The notes under the pieces were generated by a model, which was not told where the DNA came from, searched no databases, and worked only from the letters and a program-made list of their open reading frames with translations. From Erythrobacter sp. F6033 (GTDB lineage Bacteria; Pseudomonadota; Alphaproteobacteria; Sphingomonadales; Sphingomonadaceae), in NCBI RefSeq assembly GCF_023016005.1, contig NZ_JALKAZ010000001.1:248001-312000 (forward strand): a stretch of DNA of 64,000 nt. The letters are read 5' to 3'. Positions 39,211 through 46,262 of the stretch are shown here, in pieces (the stretch's first letter is position 1; the number at the start of each line of letters is the position of its first letter). The position numbers and the translations under genes were made by a program.

Positions 39211-39917
39211 ACGGCGCCTCCGATTTTAACAAGCGCAAAATCGGTGTAGGCCGCGCGCGCGGCAGTCCAATCATTCTGATCGAGTTTTCGAAGGGCAAAC
39301 AGGCTGCGTTCGACCCTCTCCGAGATCGTCCCGAATGCTCCGCGCGCGGCTTCGGACAGTGTCGGAAGAGCCGCCAGTTCGCGGGCCGTGCTCGATGGTT
39401 CAACCCAATCTGGCCGTGCCGCCGCGATTTGCCCTACGCTCCGTTGGAGCAGCAAATGGGTCGCTTCGTCATAGCGTCCCTCAGCTGCAAGCCGGTCAGC
39501 ATCTTCGAGAAGCGACAGGCTCTCGCTGCGGGTAGGAGCCCATTCGGGTTCTCCCTCAGCCGCGCGATCTTTGCGCGCTTCGCGCCGTCTGCGGCCGACA
39601 GGGCCGATTGTGTTGATGAGCAGGTAGAGGACGAAGCCGACCACTAGAGCCAACAGAACCCATTGCAAAACAGGCCATATCCCGGCGAGCAATGCCCCGA
39701 CCGGGGAAAGCAGTTCCCCAAGGAAACCGAAAAATGCGTTCAACGCTTGTTCGAAAGCACCCGGTTCCCGGGGCGGGATAGCTTCGATTTCTACCGGCGA
39801 AAACTGAATGTCGCTGTCATCGCGCACACTTTCCCAGCTTTCCAACGGCGCGCTGGTTTCCGCAACGGTGGAAGGTGCTTCGGTTTCGGCAGGAGAGGTC
39901 GTCGCCGGATAGGTCAT
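39207..39917 (-). CDS. DUF4129 domain protein, first gene of the MoxR operon
   Basis: A 236-residue protein with an acidic proline-rich N-terminus, one membrane helix (about 85-105), a basic stop-transfer stretch (GRRRREARK) and a DUF4129 C-terminal domain (LLEDADRLAAEGRYDEATHLLLQRSV). It opens an eight-gene run in which nearly every start overlaps the previous stop and which ends in a beta-lactamase. Its ATG is 59 bp downstream of the pheA stop on the same strand. Confidence 0.83.
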   Translation of the reverse strand: MTYPATTSPAETEAPSTVAETSAPLESWESVRDDSDIQFSPVEIEAIPPREPGAFEQALNAFFGFLGELLSPVGALLAGIWPVLQWVLLALVVGFVLYLLINTIGPVGRRRREARKDRAAEGEPEWAPTRSESLSLLEDADRLAAEGRYDEATHLLLQRSVGQIAAARPDWVEPSSTARELAALPTLSEAARGAFGTISERVERSLFALRKLDQNDWTAARAAYTDFALVKIGGAV

Positions 39918-39976
39918 TCGTCTGCGTTGGTGGCACGGCTCATCGCGCGGCGCAACAGCAGAAATCGGGCAATTCC

Positions 39977-40870
39977 CTATCCGCGGGGGCGTGCCTGTTC
40001 ATAGGTGCCCAGAATTCGCAATTCCTTGGAATAAAACGCACATTCCTCAAGCGCCCGGTCGACGGCTGGATCGCCCGGAGCACCAATGATGTCGGCATAG
40101 AACATCGTGGCTGAAAAGCTCGCCCCGACCTGATAGCTTTCCAGCTTGGTCATGTTGACGCCGTTAGTCGCGAATCCGCCCATCGCTTTGTAGAGCGCGG
40201 CAGGAATATTCTTCACCTCAAAAACAAAGGTCGTGACGGCTTTGCTTTCTGGTGCGATCGTCAAGAATGTCGGCTTGTCTGCCAGAATGACAAACCGCGT
40301 CATATTGTCCGGACTGTCCTCAACATGGTTCTCGGCAATATCGAGGCCGTAAAGTTCGGCTGCGATAGCGGGCGCGATGGCCGCTTGTGTCGGGTCGCCT
40401 TTGTCCGCCACATATGCCGCAGCTCCTGCAGTGTCGGCATAGCTCAGCGGGACAATGCCCCGCTTTCGCAGGAAAGATCGCGATTGGCCGAGCGCTTGCG
40501 GGTGGCTGTATGCTGCTTCGTAGGGGCCTTTTCCAACCCCCATCAAGGCGTGATGTATCGGCATGAAATATTCGCCAACAATCGAGAGGCCGCTTTCCGG
40601 AAGCAGGAAATGGATGTCGGCGACGCGTCCATGCTGAGAATTCTCAATCGGAATGATTGCCTGACCTGCGCGGCCGTCCTTCACTGCATCCAGTGCGTCT
40701 TCGAAGCTAAAGCAAGGCAGCGGCATGGCATCGGGCCGCGCTTCGGTCGCGGCGCGGTGTGAATTGGCACCCGGTGAACCTTGAAACGCAATCGCTTGCG
40801 TAGGGTTGGCTTCTGCTGCGGCTCGAAGCCGGTCGACAATGGCCAAAGCTGGTCCGGGAAAACTTCGCAT
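39977..40870 (-). CDS. pheA: Prephenate dehydratase
   Basis: This enzyme converts prephenate to phenylpyruvate in phenylalanine synthesis. The ATG at 40870 gives 297 residues (MRSFPGPALAIVDRLR). The catalytic domain includes IAFQGSPGANSHRAA, IPIENSQHGRVADIHFLL, SHPQALGQ and the conserved NMTRFVIL threonine-arginine-phenylalanine site. A C-terminal ACT domain with TKLESYQVG should bind phenylalanine for feedback control. No chorismate mutase domain is present. It is divergent from the cytochrome c gene. Confidence 0.96.
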   Translation of the reverse strand: MRSFPGPALAIVDRLRAAAEANPTQAIAFQGSPGANSHRAATEARPDAMPLPCFSFEDALDAVKDGRAGQAIIPIENSQHGRVADIHFLLPESGLSIVGEYFMPIHHALMGVGKGPYEAAYSHPQALGQSRSFLRKRGIVPLSYADTAGAAAYVADKGDPTQAAIAPAIAAELYGLDIAENHVEDSPDNMTRFVILADKPTFLTIAPESKAVTTFVFEVKNIPAALYKAMGGFATNGVNMTKLESYQVGASFSATMFYADIIGAPGDPAVDRALEECAFYSKELRILGTYEQARPRG

Positions 40871-41025
40871 AGTGGCTGCCGTGCTAGTGCGGTGCAGCCA
40901 TCGCGGCAAGCCCGGTTGCAAGGCTCCTTGCACGTAATGCAAGAATTGATGTTGCGATCGCTCTTGCAAGCGAGGGAGCCGGGCATTATTGGAGCGCCGG
41001 GATAACACAGGAAAAGTCTTCAGAC

Positions 41026-41697
41026 ATGACTCAAGAAACCGGCAATGGCGGCGGCGACATTTTCAACACAGCAGCAGGCTGGGTTCTCTTTGCTGGCGTC
41101 GTGGGCCTTGGCCTTTCGATCCTCAGCGGGAAGTTTTTCCACGCTGACAAACCTGAAATGCCGGAAAACCCTGGCTATGCGATTGCAGTCGCTGACTCGG
41201 GTGGTGATGGTCCCGCTGAAATGACTATGGCCGCTGCGCTCAATATGATGCCGCAGGACGAGCTGATCGCCAAAGGTGAAAAGGTCTTTGCCAAATGCAT
41301 GTCGTGTCACACCGTTGATGCTGGCGGCAGGAATGGTGTCGGGCCGAATCTTAACGGCGTGATGGGTTCGGCATTCGGTGCGAAAGCAGGATTTGGTTAT
41401 TCTTCGGCGTTGCTCGAAATGGGCGGCAGCTGGGGCTGGGAAGAAATGGACGCCTGGCTGAAATCGCCAAAGGGCTACATCAACGGCACATCCATGAGCT
41501 TCGCTGGTCTCGGCAAGATTGAAGACCGCGCAGCTGTTGCGCTTTACCTCAACGCTAACGGGTCGAGCCTTGCGGTTCCTGAATATGTCGAGGAAGCGGC
41601 CACCGCTGAAGCAGATGCCGAAGCCGAAGCGGACGTTGAAGGCGAAGCGGCTGCAGAACAAGACGCAGCGGAAGAAGTAGAAGCCGCGGCTGAGTAA
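41026..41697 (+). CDS. Membrane-anchored cytochrome c
   Basis: The 223-residue protein has one N-terminal membrane helix (about 17-35) as an uncleaved anchor, then a class I cytochrome c domain. The haem site is CMSCH (C91, C94, H95) and the likely methionine ligand is in NGTSMSFAGL near residue 160. The C-terminus after 185 is an acidic Ala/Glu-rich tail. The layout is like CycM/c552 proteins that pass electrons from the bc1 complex to oxidases. A start with AGGA upstream is clear. Confidence 0.93.
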   Translation: MTQETGNGGGDIFNTAAGWVLFAGVVGLGLSILSGKFFHADKPEMPENPGYAIAVADSGGDGPAEMTMAAALNMMPQDELIAKGEKVFAKCMSCHTVDAGGRNGVGPNLNGVMGSAFGAKAGFGYSSALLEMGGSWGWEEMDAWLKSPKGYINGTSMSFAGLGKIEDRAAVALYLNANGSSLAVPEYVEEAATAEADAEAEADVEGEAAAEQDAAEEVEAAAE

Positions 41698-41715
41698 GCT
41701 ATCAATCGGGCGTGG

Positions 41716-42381
41716 TTAGTCGCGCCCCTTGAAGCCCTGAGCGATGACATACCACTCGGATGAGTCCTTGCGACTCGCTGGTGGTTTGGCGTGTTTGACC
41801 GTCTTAAAATGCTTCTTGAGCAGCGCCAGCAATTCGCTATCCGTGCCGCCGGCCAAAACCTTGGCGATAAAAGCACCACCCTTTTCCAAAGTCTCCGTCG
41901 CAAACCACGCACCTGCTTCAACAAGCGCCATCGTACGCAGATGGTCGGTCTGTTTGTGGCCGACTGTATTTGCGGCCATATCCGACATTACCAGATCCGG
42001 CGGTCCGTCGAGTGCTTCCTCCAGCGCGGCAGGCGCGGCGTCGTCCATAAAATCCATCTCAAAAATGGTGACGCCTTCGATCGGCTCCGTCGGCAGAAGA
42101 TCAATACCGACGACGTTTGCCTTTGGTGCCTTTGCACGCACGACCTGCGACCAGCCGCCTGGTGCAATGCCTAGATCGACGACCCGCTTTGAGCCTCTGA
42201 TTAAGCCGAAGCGCTCATCGAGTTCGATTAGCTTGTAGGCGGCGCGGCTGCGATAGCCGTCGGCCTTCGCTCGCTTCACATAAGGATCATTTAGCTGACG
42301 CTGAAGCCAGCGAGTGGATGACTCGCTGCGCTTTTTGGCTGTCTTTACCCGTTTTTCGGGATCTCGGCCGGAACGCGCCAT
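41716..42381 (-). CDS. rlmE: 23S rRNA (uridine-2'-O)-methyltransferase RlmE/FtsJ
   Basis: RlmE methylates the 2'-hydroxyl of a uridine in the A-loop of 23S rRNA using SAM. The 221-residue protein has the basic N-terminus and YRSRAAYKLIELDERFGL, the SAM site VVDLGIAPGGWSQV, and DLVMSDMAANTVGHKQTDH with catalytic acid and lysine residues, ending AFIAKVLAGG. Its ATG overlaps the ppx stop by one base (TAATG), so the two are coupled. Confidence 0.96.
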   Translation of the reverse strand: MARSGRDPEKRVKTAKKRSESSTRWLQRQLNDPYVKRAKADGYRSRAAYKLIELDERFGLIRGSKRVVDLGIAPGGWSQVVRAKAPKANVVGIDLLPTEPIEGVTIFEMDFMDDAAPAALEEALDGPPDLVMSDMAANTVGHKQTDHLRTMALVEAGAWFATETLEKGGAFIAKVLAGGTDSELLALLKKHFKTVKHAKPPASRKDSSEWYVIAQGFKGRD

Positions 42382-43613
42382 TATATTGCCCTGTTTGAGT
42401 GGGTGTCTGAACGGGTTTCATGGAGAGCTTTCAAAGCGCGTTCGCTTTGCCGCTCTGCAGCCATCAGGCTGCGCAGGATGCCTTCGCGAATTCCGCGATC
42501 CGCAACGCCCAGCTTTTCAGCTGGCCATAGATCGAGGATCGAATCGAGAATGGCACAGCCGGCAACAACCAGATCAGCGCGGTCATTGCCGATGCAGGGC
42601 AGCTCGCTGCGTTCGTCCGGGGACATGCCGGACAAGCGCTCGCTGATGTCGCGCATCGCTTTTGATGGCACGATCAATCCATCTACGGCTTTGCGATCAT
42701 AGTGCGGCAATTCGAGATGGAGGCTAGCCAATGTCGTAACGGTGCCGCTGGTGCCCAAAAGGCGAATATCGTCATGTGTCGAGGCATCGGCGATCCGCTC
42801 TGCAAAGGGCGCAAAGCTGCCTGATACGATCTCCCGCATTTTCGCGTAGCGCGCGACTCTGGCATCAAAAGTGTCTTCACCTCTGCCGACTGTATCGGTC
42901 AGAGAAACAACGCCCCATGGAACACTTTGCCAATCAATGATGCGCGGAATTTTGCCGCCGGGCTCCAACAGGACAAGCTCGGTCGAGCCGCCGCCGATAT
43001 CAAAGATAACCGCCGGGCCCTTGCCGTCTTCCAGCAAGATGTGGCAGCCAAGCACCGCGAGACGGGCCTCTTCCTCGGCCGTTATGATGTCTAGCACGAT
43101 CCCGGTTTCTTCTTTGACGCGCTCTATAAAAGCATTGCCATTGGCAGCGCGCCGGCAAGCTTCGGTTGCGACTGAGCGCGCGAGGCGGACTTTGCGGCGG
43201 CGCAGTTTCTCGGCACATACGGAAAGCGCGCCGAGCGCCCGATCCATTGCTTCATCAGAAAGTCTGCCCGTCTTGGCCAGATCCTCGCCAAGTTTCACCA
43301 CCCTGCTGAACGCGTCGATCACGGTGAAATCGCGCCCTGAAGGACGGGCGATCAACAGGCGGCAGTTGTTGGTGCCTAGGTCTAGCGCGGCATAGGCTTC
43401 GCCAGGTCGAGGCCCGGCGTGACCGTTGGGTTTATTGCGCGCGGGATCGCTGTTTGGTGATGAGCGCTGCGAGCGAGATTTGCCTCTGCCTGCATCGCCT
43501 TTCTCTTTGTGTCGGGGGGGACGTTTGTAGCGGAAATCAGCTACTTTGCCGGACTTGCGGTCCCTTTTCTTGCCAACACTTCTTTTCGTGTCCGGCGGAT
43601 TTGTGTCCGCCAT
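42381..43613 (-). CDS. Ppx/GppA-family phosphatase with a basic N-terminal extension
   Basis: Exopolyphosphatase/guanosine pentaphosphatase-family enzyme. The catalytic region starts near residue 75 with YAALDLGTNNCRLLIA and continues with ATEACRRAANG, AEEEARLAVLG, and IFDIGGGSTELV, all typical of the ASKHA-fold phosphatases. The first 72 residues are an unusual lysine/arginine-rich disordered tail. It is upstream of rlmE in one transcript. Enzymes of this family degrade polyphosphate or (p)ppGpp, so a stringent-response role is plausible. Confidence 0.92.
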   Translation of the reverse strand: MADTNPPDTKRSVGKKRDRKSGKVADFRYKRPPRHKEKGDAGRGKSRSQRSSPNSDPARNKPNGHAGPRPGEAYAALDLGTNNCRLLIARPSGRDFTVIDAFSRVVKLGEDLAKTGRLSDEAMDRALGALSVCAEKLRRRKVRLARSVATEACRRAANGNAFIERVKEETGIVLDIITAEEEARLAVLGCHILLEDGKGPAVIFDIGGGSTELVLLEPGGKIPRIIDWQSVPWGVVSLTDTVGRGEDTFDARVARYAKMREIVSGSFAPFAERIADASTHDDIRLLGTSGTVTTLASLHLELPHYDRKAVDGLIVPSKAMRDISERLSGMSPDERSELPCIGNDRADLVVAGCAILDSILDLWPAEKLGVADRGIREGILRSLMAAERQSERALKALHETRSDTHSNRAI

Positions 43614-43708
43614 AATACTGTATCTTTCATCTCACTCGCGCAGATTTTGCGCGGGCACCTGACACAAAAGCTAAACTAAGCACGCTCCAAGAGCAAGCGA
43701 ACCGGGCC

Positions 43709-43737
43709 TTGACTGCGCTGCGGCGCGAAACTAGGAG
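43709..43737 (+). promoter_or_regulatory. Candidate ancestral promoter of tRNA-Gln, now orphaned
   Basis: TTGACT (43709-43714), a 17-base gap and TAGGAG (43732-43737) lie about 43 bp before the truncated tRNA copy at 43781. The -35 element is strong and the -10 is weak. The intact tRNA is now 1.46 kb downstream, beyond the insertion. Confidence 0.45.
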
Positions 43738-43780
43738 GCCCGCTCTCTCGGCAAGAGCGACGATTCCGCCCGCCGAACAT

Positions 43781-43802
43781 TGCCCCGTCGTCTAATGGTA
43801 AG
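43781..43802 (+). repeat. Left direct repeat: truncated tRNA-Gln 5' end
   Basis: This 22-bp stretch is identical to bases 1-22 of the intact tRNA-Gln at 45245 (TGCCCCGTCG ... TGGTAAG). After it the sequence diverges completely into the island. It is therefore the left attachment-type repeat of an insertion and not a functional tRNA. Confidence 0.85.
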
Positions 43803-43902
43803 TTTTTGCTAATTCCAATGAAATCAATAACTTAGAGAAATAGTTTTGTGCAACTCTGCATGAGTTTGGGCGCTTTGTTGCATTTTGACAGAAGGTTTTT
43901 TG

Positions 43903-44751
43903 TCATAGGATTTGCGCGCTAAGTGAGGCGCGATCTAACTCCGCGCGTTCTGGTACTCTTCCTAGCTCAACGCACTTGGCTAGGAGCTCGGCCAAAAGCC
44001 TCGTCGCGTCTTCGTATCCGCTCTCAAGTTTCTTTTTTGATGGTTTCGCGCCATGCACGACTCTCGACCGAAGAGAGTATGCTTTTTTGACCATATCAAA
44101 CAGTTCTACCCTTTCTTCGAGACTTCCGTTCGAAAGCAAAGCGCAATAAAGCGCCAGCCTTCTGCTATGCTCGGCTTCCACTTGTAATAGCCCTTCAATA
44201 CCCGCCCAAAGCAGCATGATCCGGTGCTCGAGATCAAAGAGATAGTGCGCGTTTCCAAAATAACGCATTGCAGATGAAAACTGCTCGTTATTAATGAGCT
44301 GTCTAAAGTTGGATTCGTGATTTTTGGCCCACTCGAGAGCTGAAGGGGTCAGCTCCTTGGAGCTAGAAAGCGGTCTGACGATCAGATTTCTGTTGGCGAC
44401 CGAATAAACTGTGCCGCCTTTGCCTTCGGAACTATTGTATAGAATGAAACAAGGCGCATTAGCTGCAAGACTTAGCAGGTGAAAATCCCAAAGCCGGTTC
44501 CAAGCTTTCGTGGCTAGTGCCTTGCCGCCTGACGGATCTTTTACTTCGATTGAGAACGTTGCGACTTCGTGCATGGTCACAACGGCGGCCTGCTCTTGGA
44601 TGGTCTCGCATTCATCCAGACTTAGCATTTGCAATTCCGGAATCTCCGAAGAAACCCAGACTCCGTCAACAAGCTCAAACGGCTGACGAACCGTGAGGCC
44701 GTGACCAGTAATCCGAACCCATTCGGCATCGTTCCAAGCGGTTACTTTCAT
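43903..44751 (-). CDS. HEPN-domain protein (Apea-like), candidate RNase toxin or defence protein
   Basis: A 282-residue protein, the only gene of the island. The C-terminal third (about 175-270) is helical and resembles Apea-like HEPN domains: HRIMLLWAGIEGLLQ, a long helix, then LRSRVVHGAKP. R228-S-R-V-V-H233 is a complete RxxxxH motif, the ribonuclease active site of HEPN toxins and defence nucleases. The N-terminal two thirds match nothing I know. There is no signal peptide or membrane helix. No antitoxin or nucleotidyltransferase partner is adjacent. Codon and base composition are more AT-rich than the flanks, a sign of transfer. Confidence 0.7.
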   Translation of the reverse strand: MKVTAWNDAEWVRITGHGLTVRQPFELVDGVWVSSEIPELQMLSLDECETIQEQAAVVTMHEVATFSIEVKDPSGGKALATKAWNRLWDFHLLSLAANAPCFILYNSSEGKGGTVYSVANRNLIVRPLSSSKELTPSALEWAKNHESNFRQLINNEQFSSAMRYFGNAHYLFDLEHRIMLLWAGIEGLLQVEAEHSRRLALYCALLSNGSLEERVELFDMVKKAYSLRSRVVHGAKPSKKKLESGYEDATRLLAELLAKCVELGRVPERAELDRASLSAQIL

Positions 44752-44802
44752 GCCGAGAAATTTTCTTTTCCGTGATGGTACGGTTTGTGGGCGCTAAATT
44801 TT

Positions 44803-44830
44803 ATTATGGTCACTAGTTCCGACCTTGCAA
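44803..44830 (-). promoter_or_regulatory. Candidate promoter of the HEPN gene
   Basis: On the minus strand TTGCAA (44830-44825) and CATAAT (44808-44803) are separated by 16 bases. The -10 matches five of six consensus bases. Transcription would begin about 45 bp before the HEPN start codon. Confidence 0.4.
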
Positions 44831-45075
44831 GTTCATTCGTTCGCCTTTGCACACATCTTACTGTGTGAGATAAAGATATCCAAAAATATTAGCATTCTTG
44901 TAAATCATACAATATGTTGAATACTTAGCAATTGAACAAATATAGATCGCGTTATAAAAATAAAAATTTCAATGAAATAATACTAGTGAATATTTAATAT
45001 GCGACTTTATCTACTCTCAGATCTTGATTGAAAAAGAGTGATTATCTCAAAGTGGCCGGTCAATCGGGGGCGCCT

Positions 45076-45141
45076 GTCGTCAAACCAGTCGTTTGACGAC
45101 CCACCATGCAAGAACCCCGGAACTCTGCGGTTTTTGGGGTT
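45076..45141. repeat. Two inverted repeats in the island's right end
   Basis: GTCGTCAAA (45076-45084) and TTTGACGAC (45092-45100) are a perfect 9-bp inverted repeat with a 7-nt gap. A second stem joins AACCCC (45113-45118) to GGGGTT (45136-45141) with extra inner pairs. No open reading frame of quality covers them. They look like protein-binding or recombination sites. Confidence 0.6.
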
Positions 45142-45146
45142 GCGCT

Positions 45147-45206
45147 ATGCAACAACGCTGCTATTCCGCGCGTTTGTTGCATGATTTTTGTTGCATTTGC
45201 AACAAA
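45147..45206. repeat. Four TTGTTGCA motifs in two inverted pairs
   Basis: TTGTTGCA or its complement occurs at 45148-45155 (reverse), 45174-45181 (forward), 45188-45195 (forward) and 45198-45205 (reverse). A fifth copy is at the left end of the island (43875-43882). Spaced copies at both ends resemble integrase arm sites or iterons. Confidence 0.6.
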
Positions 45207-45215
45207 GGGCTCTGC

Positions 45216-45243
45216 TAAATATCTGATATTATTCAGATATTTA
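45216..45243 (+). promoter_or_regulatory. 11-bp inverted repeat enclosing an extended -10 box before tRNA-Gln
   Basis: TAAATATCTGA (45216-45226) and TCAGATATTTA (45233-45243) flank the 6-base centre TATTAT (45227-45232). With TG one base before it, this centre is an extended -10 promoter element (TGaTATTAT). It ends 2 bp before the tRNA and could replace the lost tRNA promoter. No good -35 is visible. Confidence 0.5.
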
Positions 45244-45244
45244 A

Positions 45245-45318
45245 TGCCCCGTCGTCTAATGGTAAGACTACGGACTCTGACTCCGTCAATTGAGGTTCGA
45301 ATCCTCACGGGGCATCCA
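45245..45318 (+). tRNA. tRNA-Gln (anticodon CTG)
   Basis: The cloverleaf folds fully. The acceptor stem is TGCCCCG with CGGGGCA and the D stem is GTCT/AGAC. The anticodon stem ACGGA/TCCGT has loop CTCTGAC, giving anticodon CTG. The T stem TGAGG/CCTCA has loop TTCGAAT. CCA is encoded at 45316-45318. The first 22 bases are duplicated at 43781, marking the tRNA as the island's target. Confidence 0.93.
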
Positions 45319-45392
45319 TTCCATCGGTATTCCAACAGCGCGCGATCATTCGCTGTCTTGCCGATGCACCAGCGCGCGCCTAGAGCAAACAT

Positions 45393-46262
45393 ATGACAGA
45401 TAAAGACCTAACAGATCACAAGTTTTACCACGCTGGCGAAGAATCGCGTTTCACCGAAGAAGCGCCTGATCGTACGCCGCAGACTGAGCATCCGGCTTAT
45501 AAGCTCGCATTTCGAGACCATGATTTCCTCCTGCGCGACGAATTGCGCCCGGTCCGGTTCCAGCTTGAACTGCTGAAGCCGGAAATGCTGCTTGATGAAG
45601 CGCGCGTCGGTTCGACGATGGTAATGTACGGCTCTGCCCGGATCCCTGCGCCGGAAGAGGCACAGGCCAAGATTGATGCCGCTAAGAACGGCACCGAGTA
45701 CGAGCAGAAAGTGGCGGAACGCCTCGCAGAAAAAGCCAAATACTACCAAGAGGCCTACAAGCTTGCGCGGCTGATTACTGAAAAGGCCATTATCGAGGAT
45801 GGCAAGCGCCAGTTTGTAATCACAACCGGCGGCGGCCCTTCGATTATGGAAGCAGGCAACCGCGGCGCCAGCGATGCGGGCGGAGAGTCCATTGGTCTCA
45901 ACATTGTTCTTCCGCATGAGCAGGCACCCAACACATATGTGACGCCATACCTCTCGCTGAACTTCCACTATTTCGCGCTGCGCAAGATGCACTTCCTGCT
46001 TCGCGCACGCGCCGTCGCCGTATTCCCCGGTGGTTTCGGCACATTTGACGAATTTTTCGAGCTTCTGACCTTAATCCAGACGGGCAAGATGAAGGCTGTT
46101 CCGATCCTGCTGTTCGGCAAGGATTTCTGGACCCGCGTTGTGGACTTTGAGGCAATTGCCGAGGAGGGCACAATTTCGAAGAAGGACCTCGAACTGTTCC
46201 GTTGGTGCGAAACCGCCGAGGATGCTTGGGATCACATCGCAGAATTCTACAACCTAGATTAG
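45393..46262 (+). CDS. LOG-family Rossmann protein (nucleoside monophosphate phosphoribohydrolase-like)
   Basis: The 289-residue protein has a charged N-terminal extension of about 70 residues and then a Rossmann domain. The family motif PGGFGTFDEFFELLTLIQTGK is complete near residue 212, and VMYGSARIP and TTGGGPSIMEAGNRGA are the nucleotide-binding segments. LOG enzymes release the base from cytokinin-type or other nucleoside monophosphates; the old name lysine decarboxylase is misleading. It follows the tRNA by 75 bp. Its stop overlaps the convergent thiD stop. Confidence 0.9.
   Translation: MTDKDLTDHKFYHAGEESRFTEEAPDRTPQTEHPAYKLAFRDHDFLLRDELRPVRFQLELLKPEMLLDEARVGSTMVMYGSARIPAPEEAQAKIDAAKNGTEYEQKVAERLAEKAKYYQEAYKLARLITEKAIIEDGKRQFVITTGGGPSIMEAGNRGASDAGGESIGLNIVLPHEQAPNTYVTPYLSLNFHYFALRKMHFLLRARAVAVFPGGFGTFDEFFELLTLIQTGKMKAVPILLFGKDFWTRVVDFEAIAEEGTISKKDLELFRWCETAEDAWDHIAEFYNLD

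Larger units (their letters stand above)
43781..45266. mobile_element. Small integrase-less genomic island in tRNA-Gln
   Basis: A 1,464-bp AT-rich insertion lies between two perfect 22-bp copies of the tRNA-Gln 5' end (43781-43802 and 45245-45266). It carries a single HEPN-domain gene, about 300 bp of very AT-rich DNA with no gene (44760-45060), and a 185-bp right end full of inverted repeats. The 12-bp word TTTGTTGCATTT occurs near both ends in the same orientation (43874 and 45187). No integrase or transposase is present, so mobility would have to be supplied in trans, or the element is a remnant. Confidence 0.75.

Noticed and set aside
43781..43802. A second tRNA-Gln gene
   Set aside because: Only bases 1-22 match; the anticodon and T arms are missing. 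It is treated as an attachment repeat.
44760..45060. Possible small genes or an antitoxin in the AT-rich part of the island
   Set aside because: Frames are short, lack ribosome sites and are broken by stops on both strands; no antitoxin-like protein was found beside the HEPN gene.
45060..45392. A 110-codon minus-strand frame crossing the tRNA-Gln gene
   Set aside because: It runs antisense through a structured tRNA and inverted repeats, with no family match.
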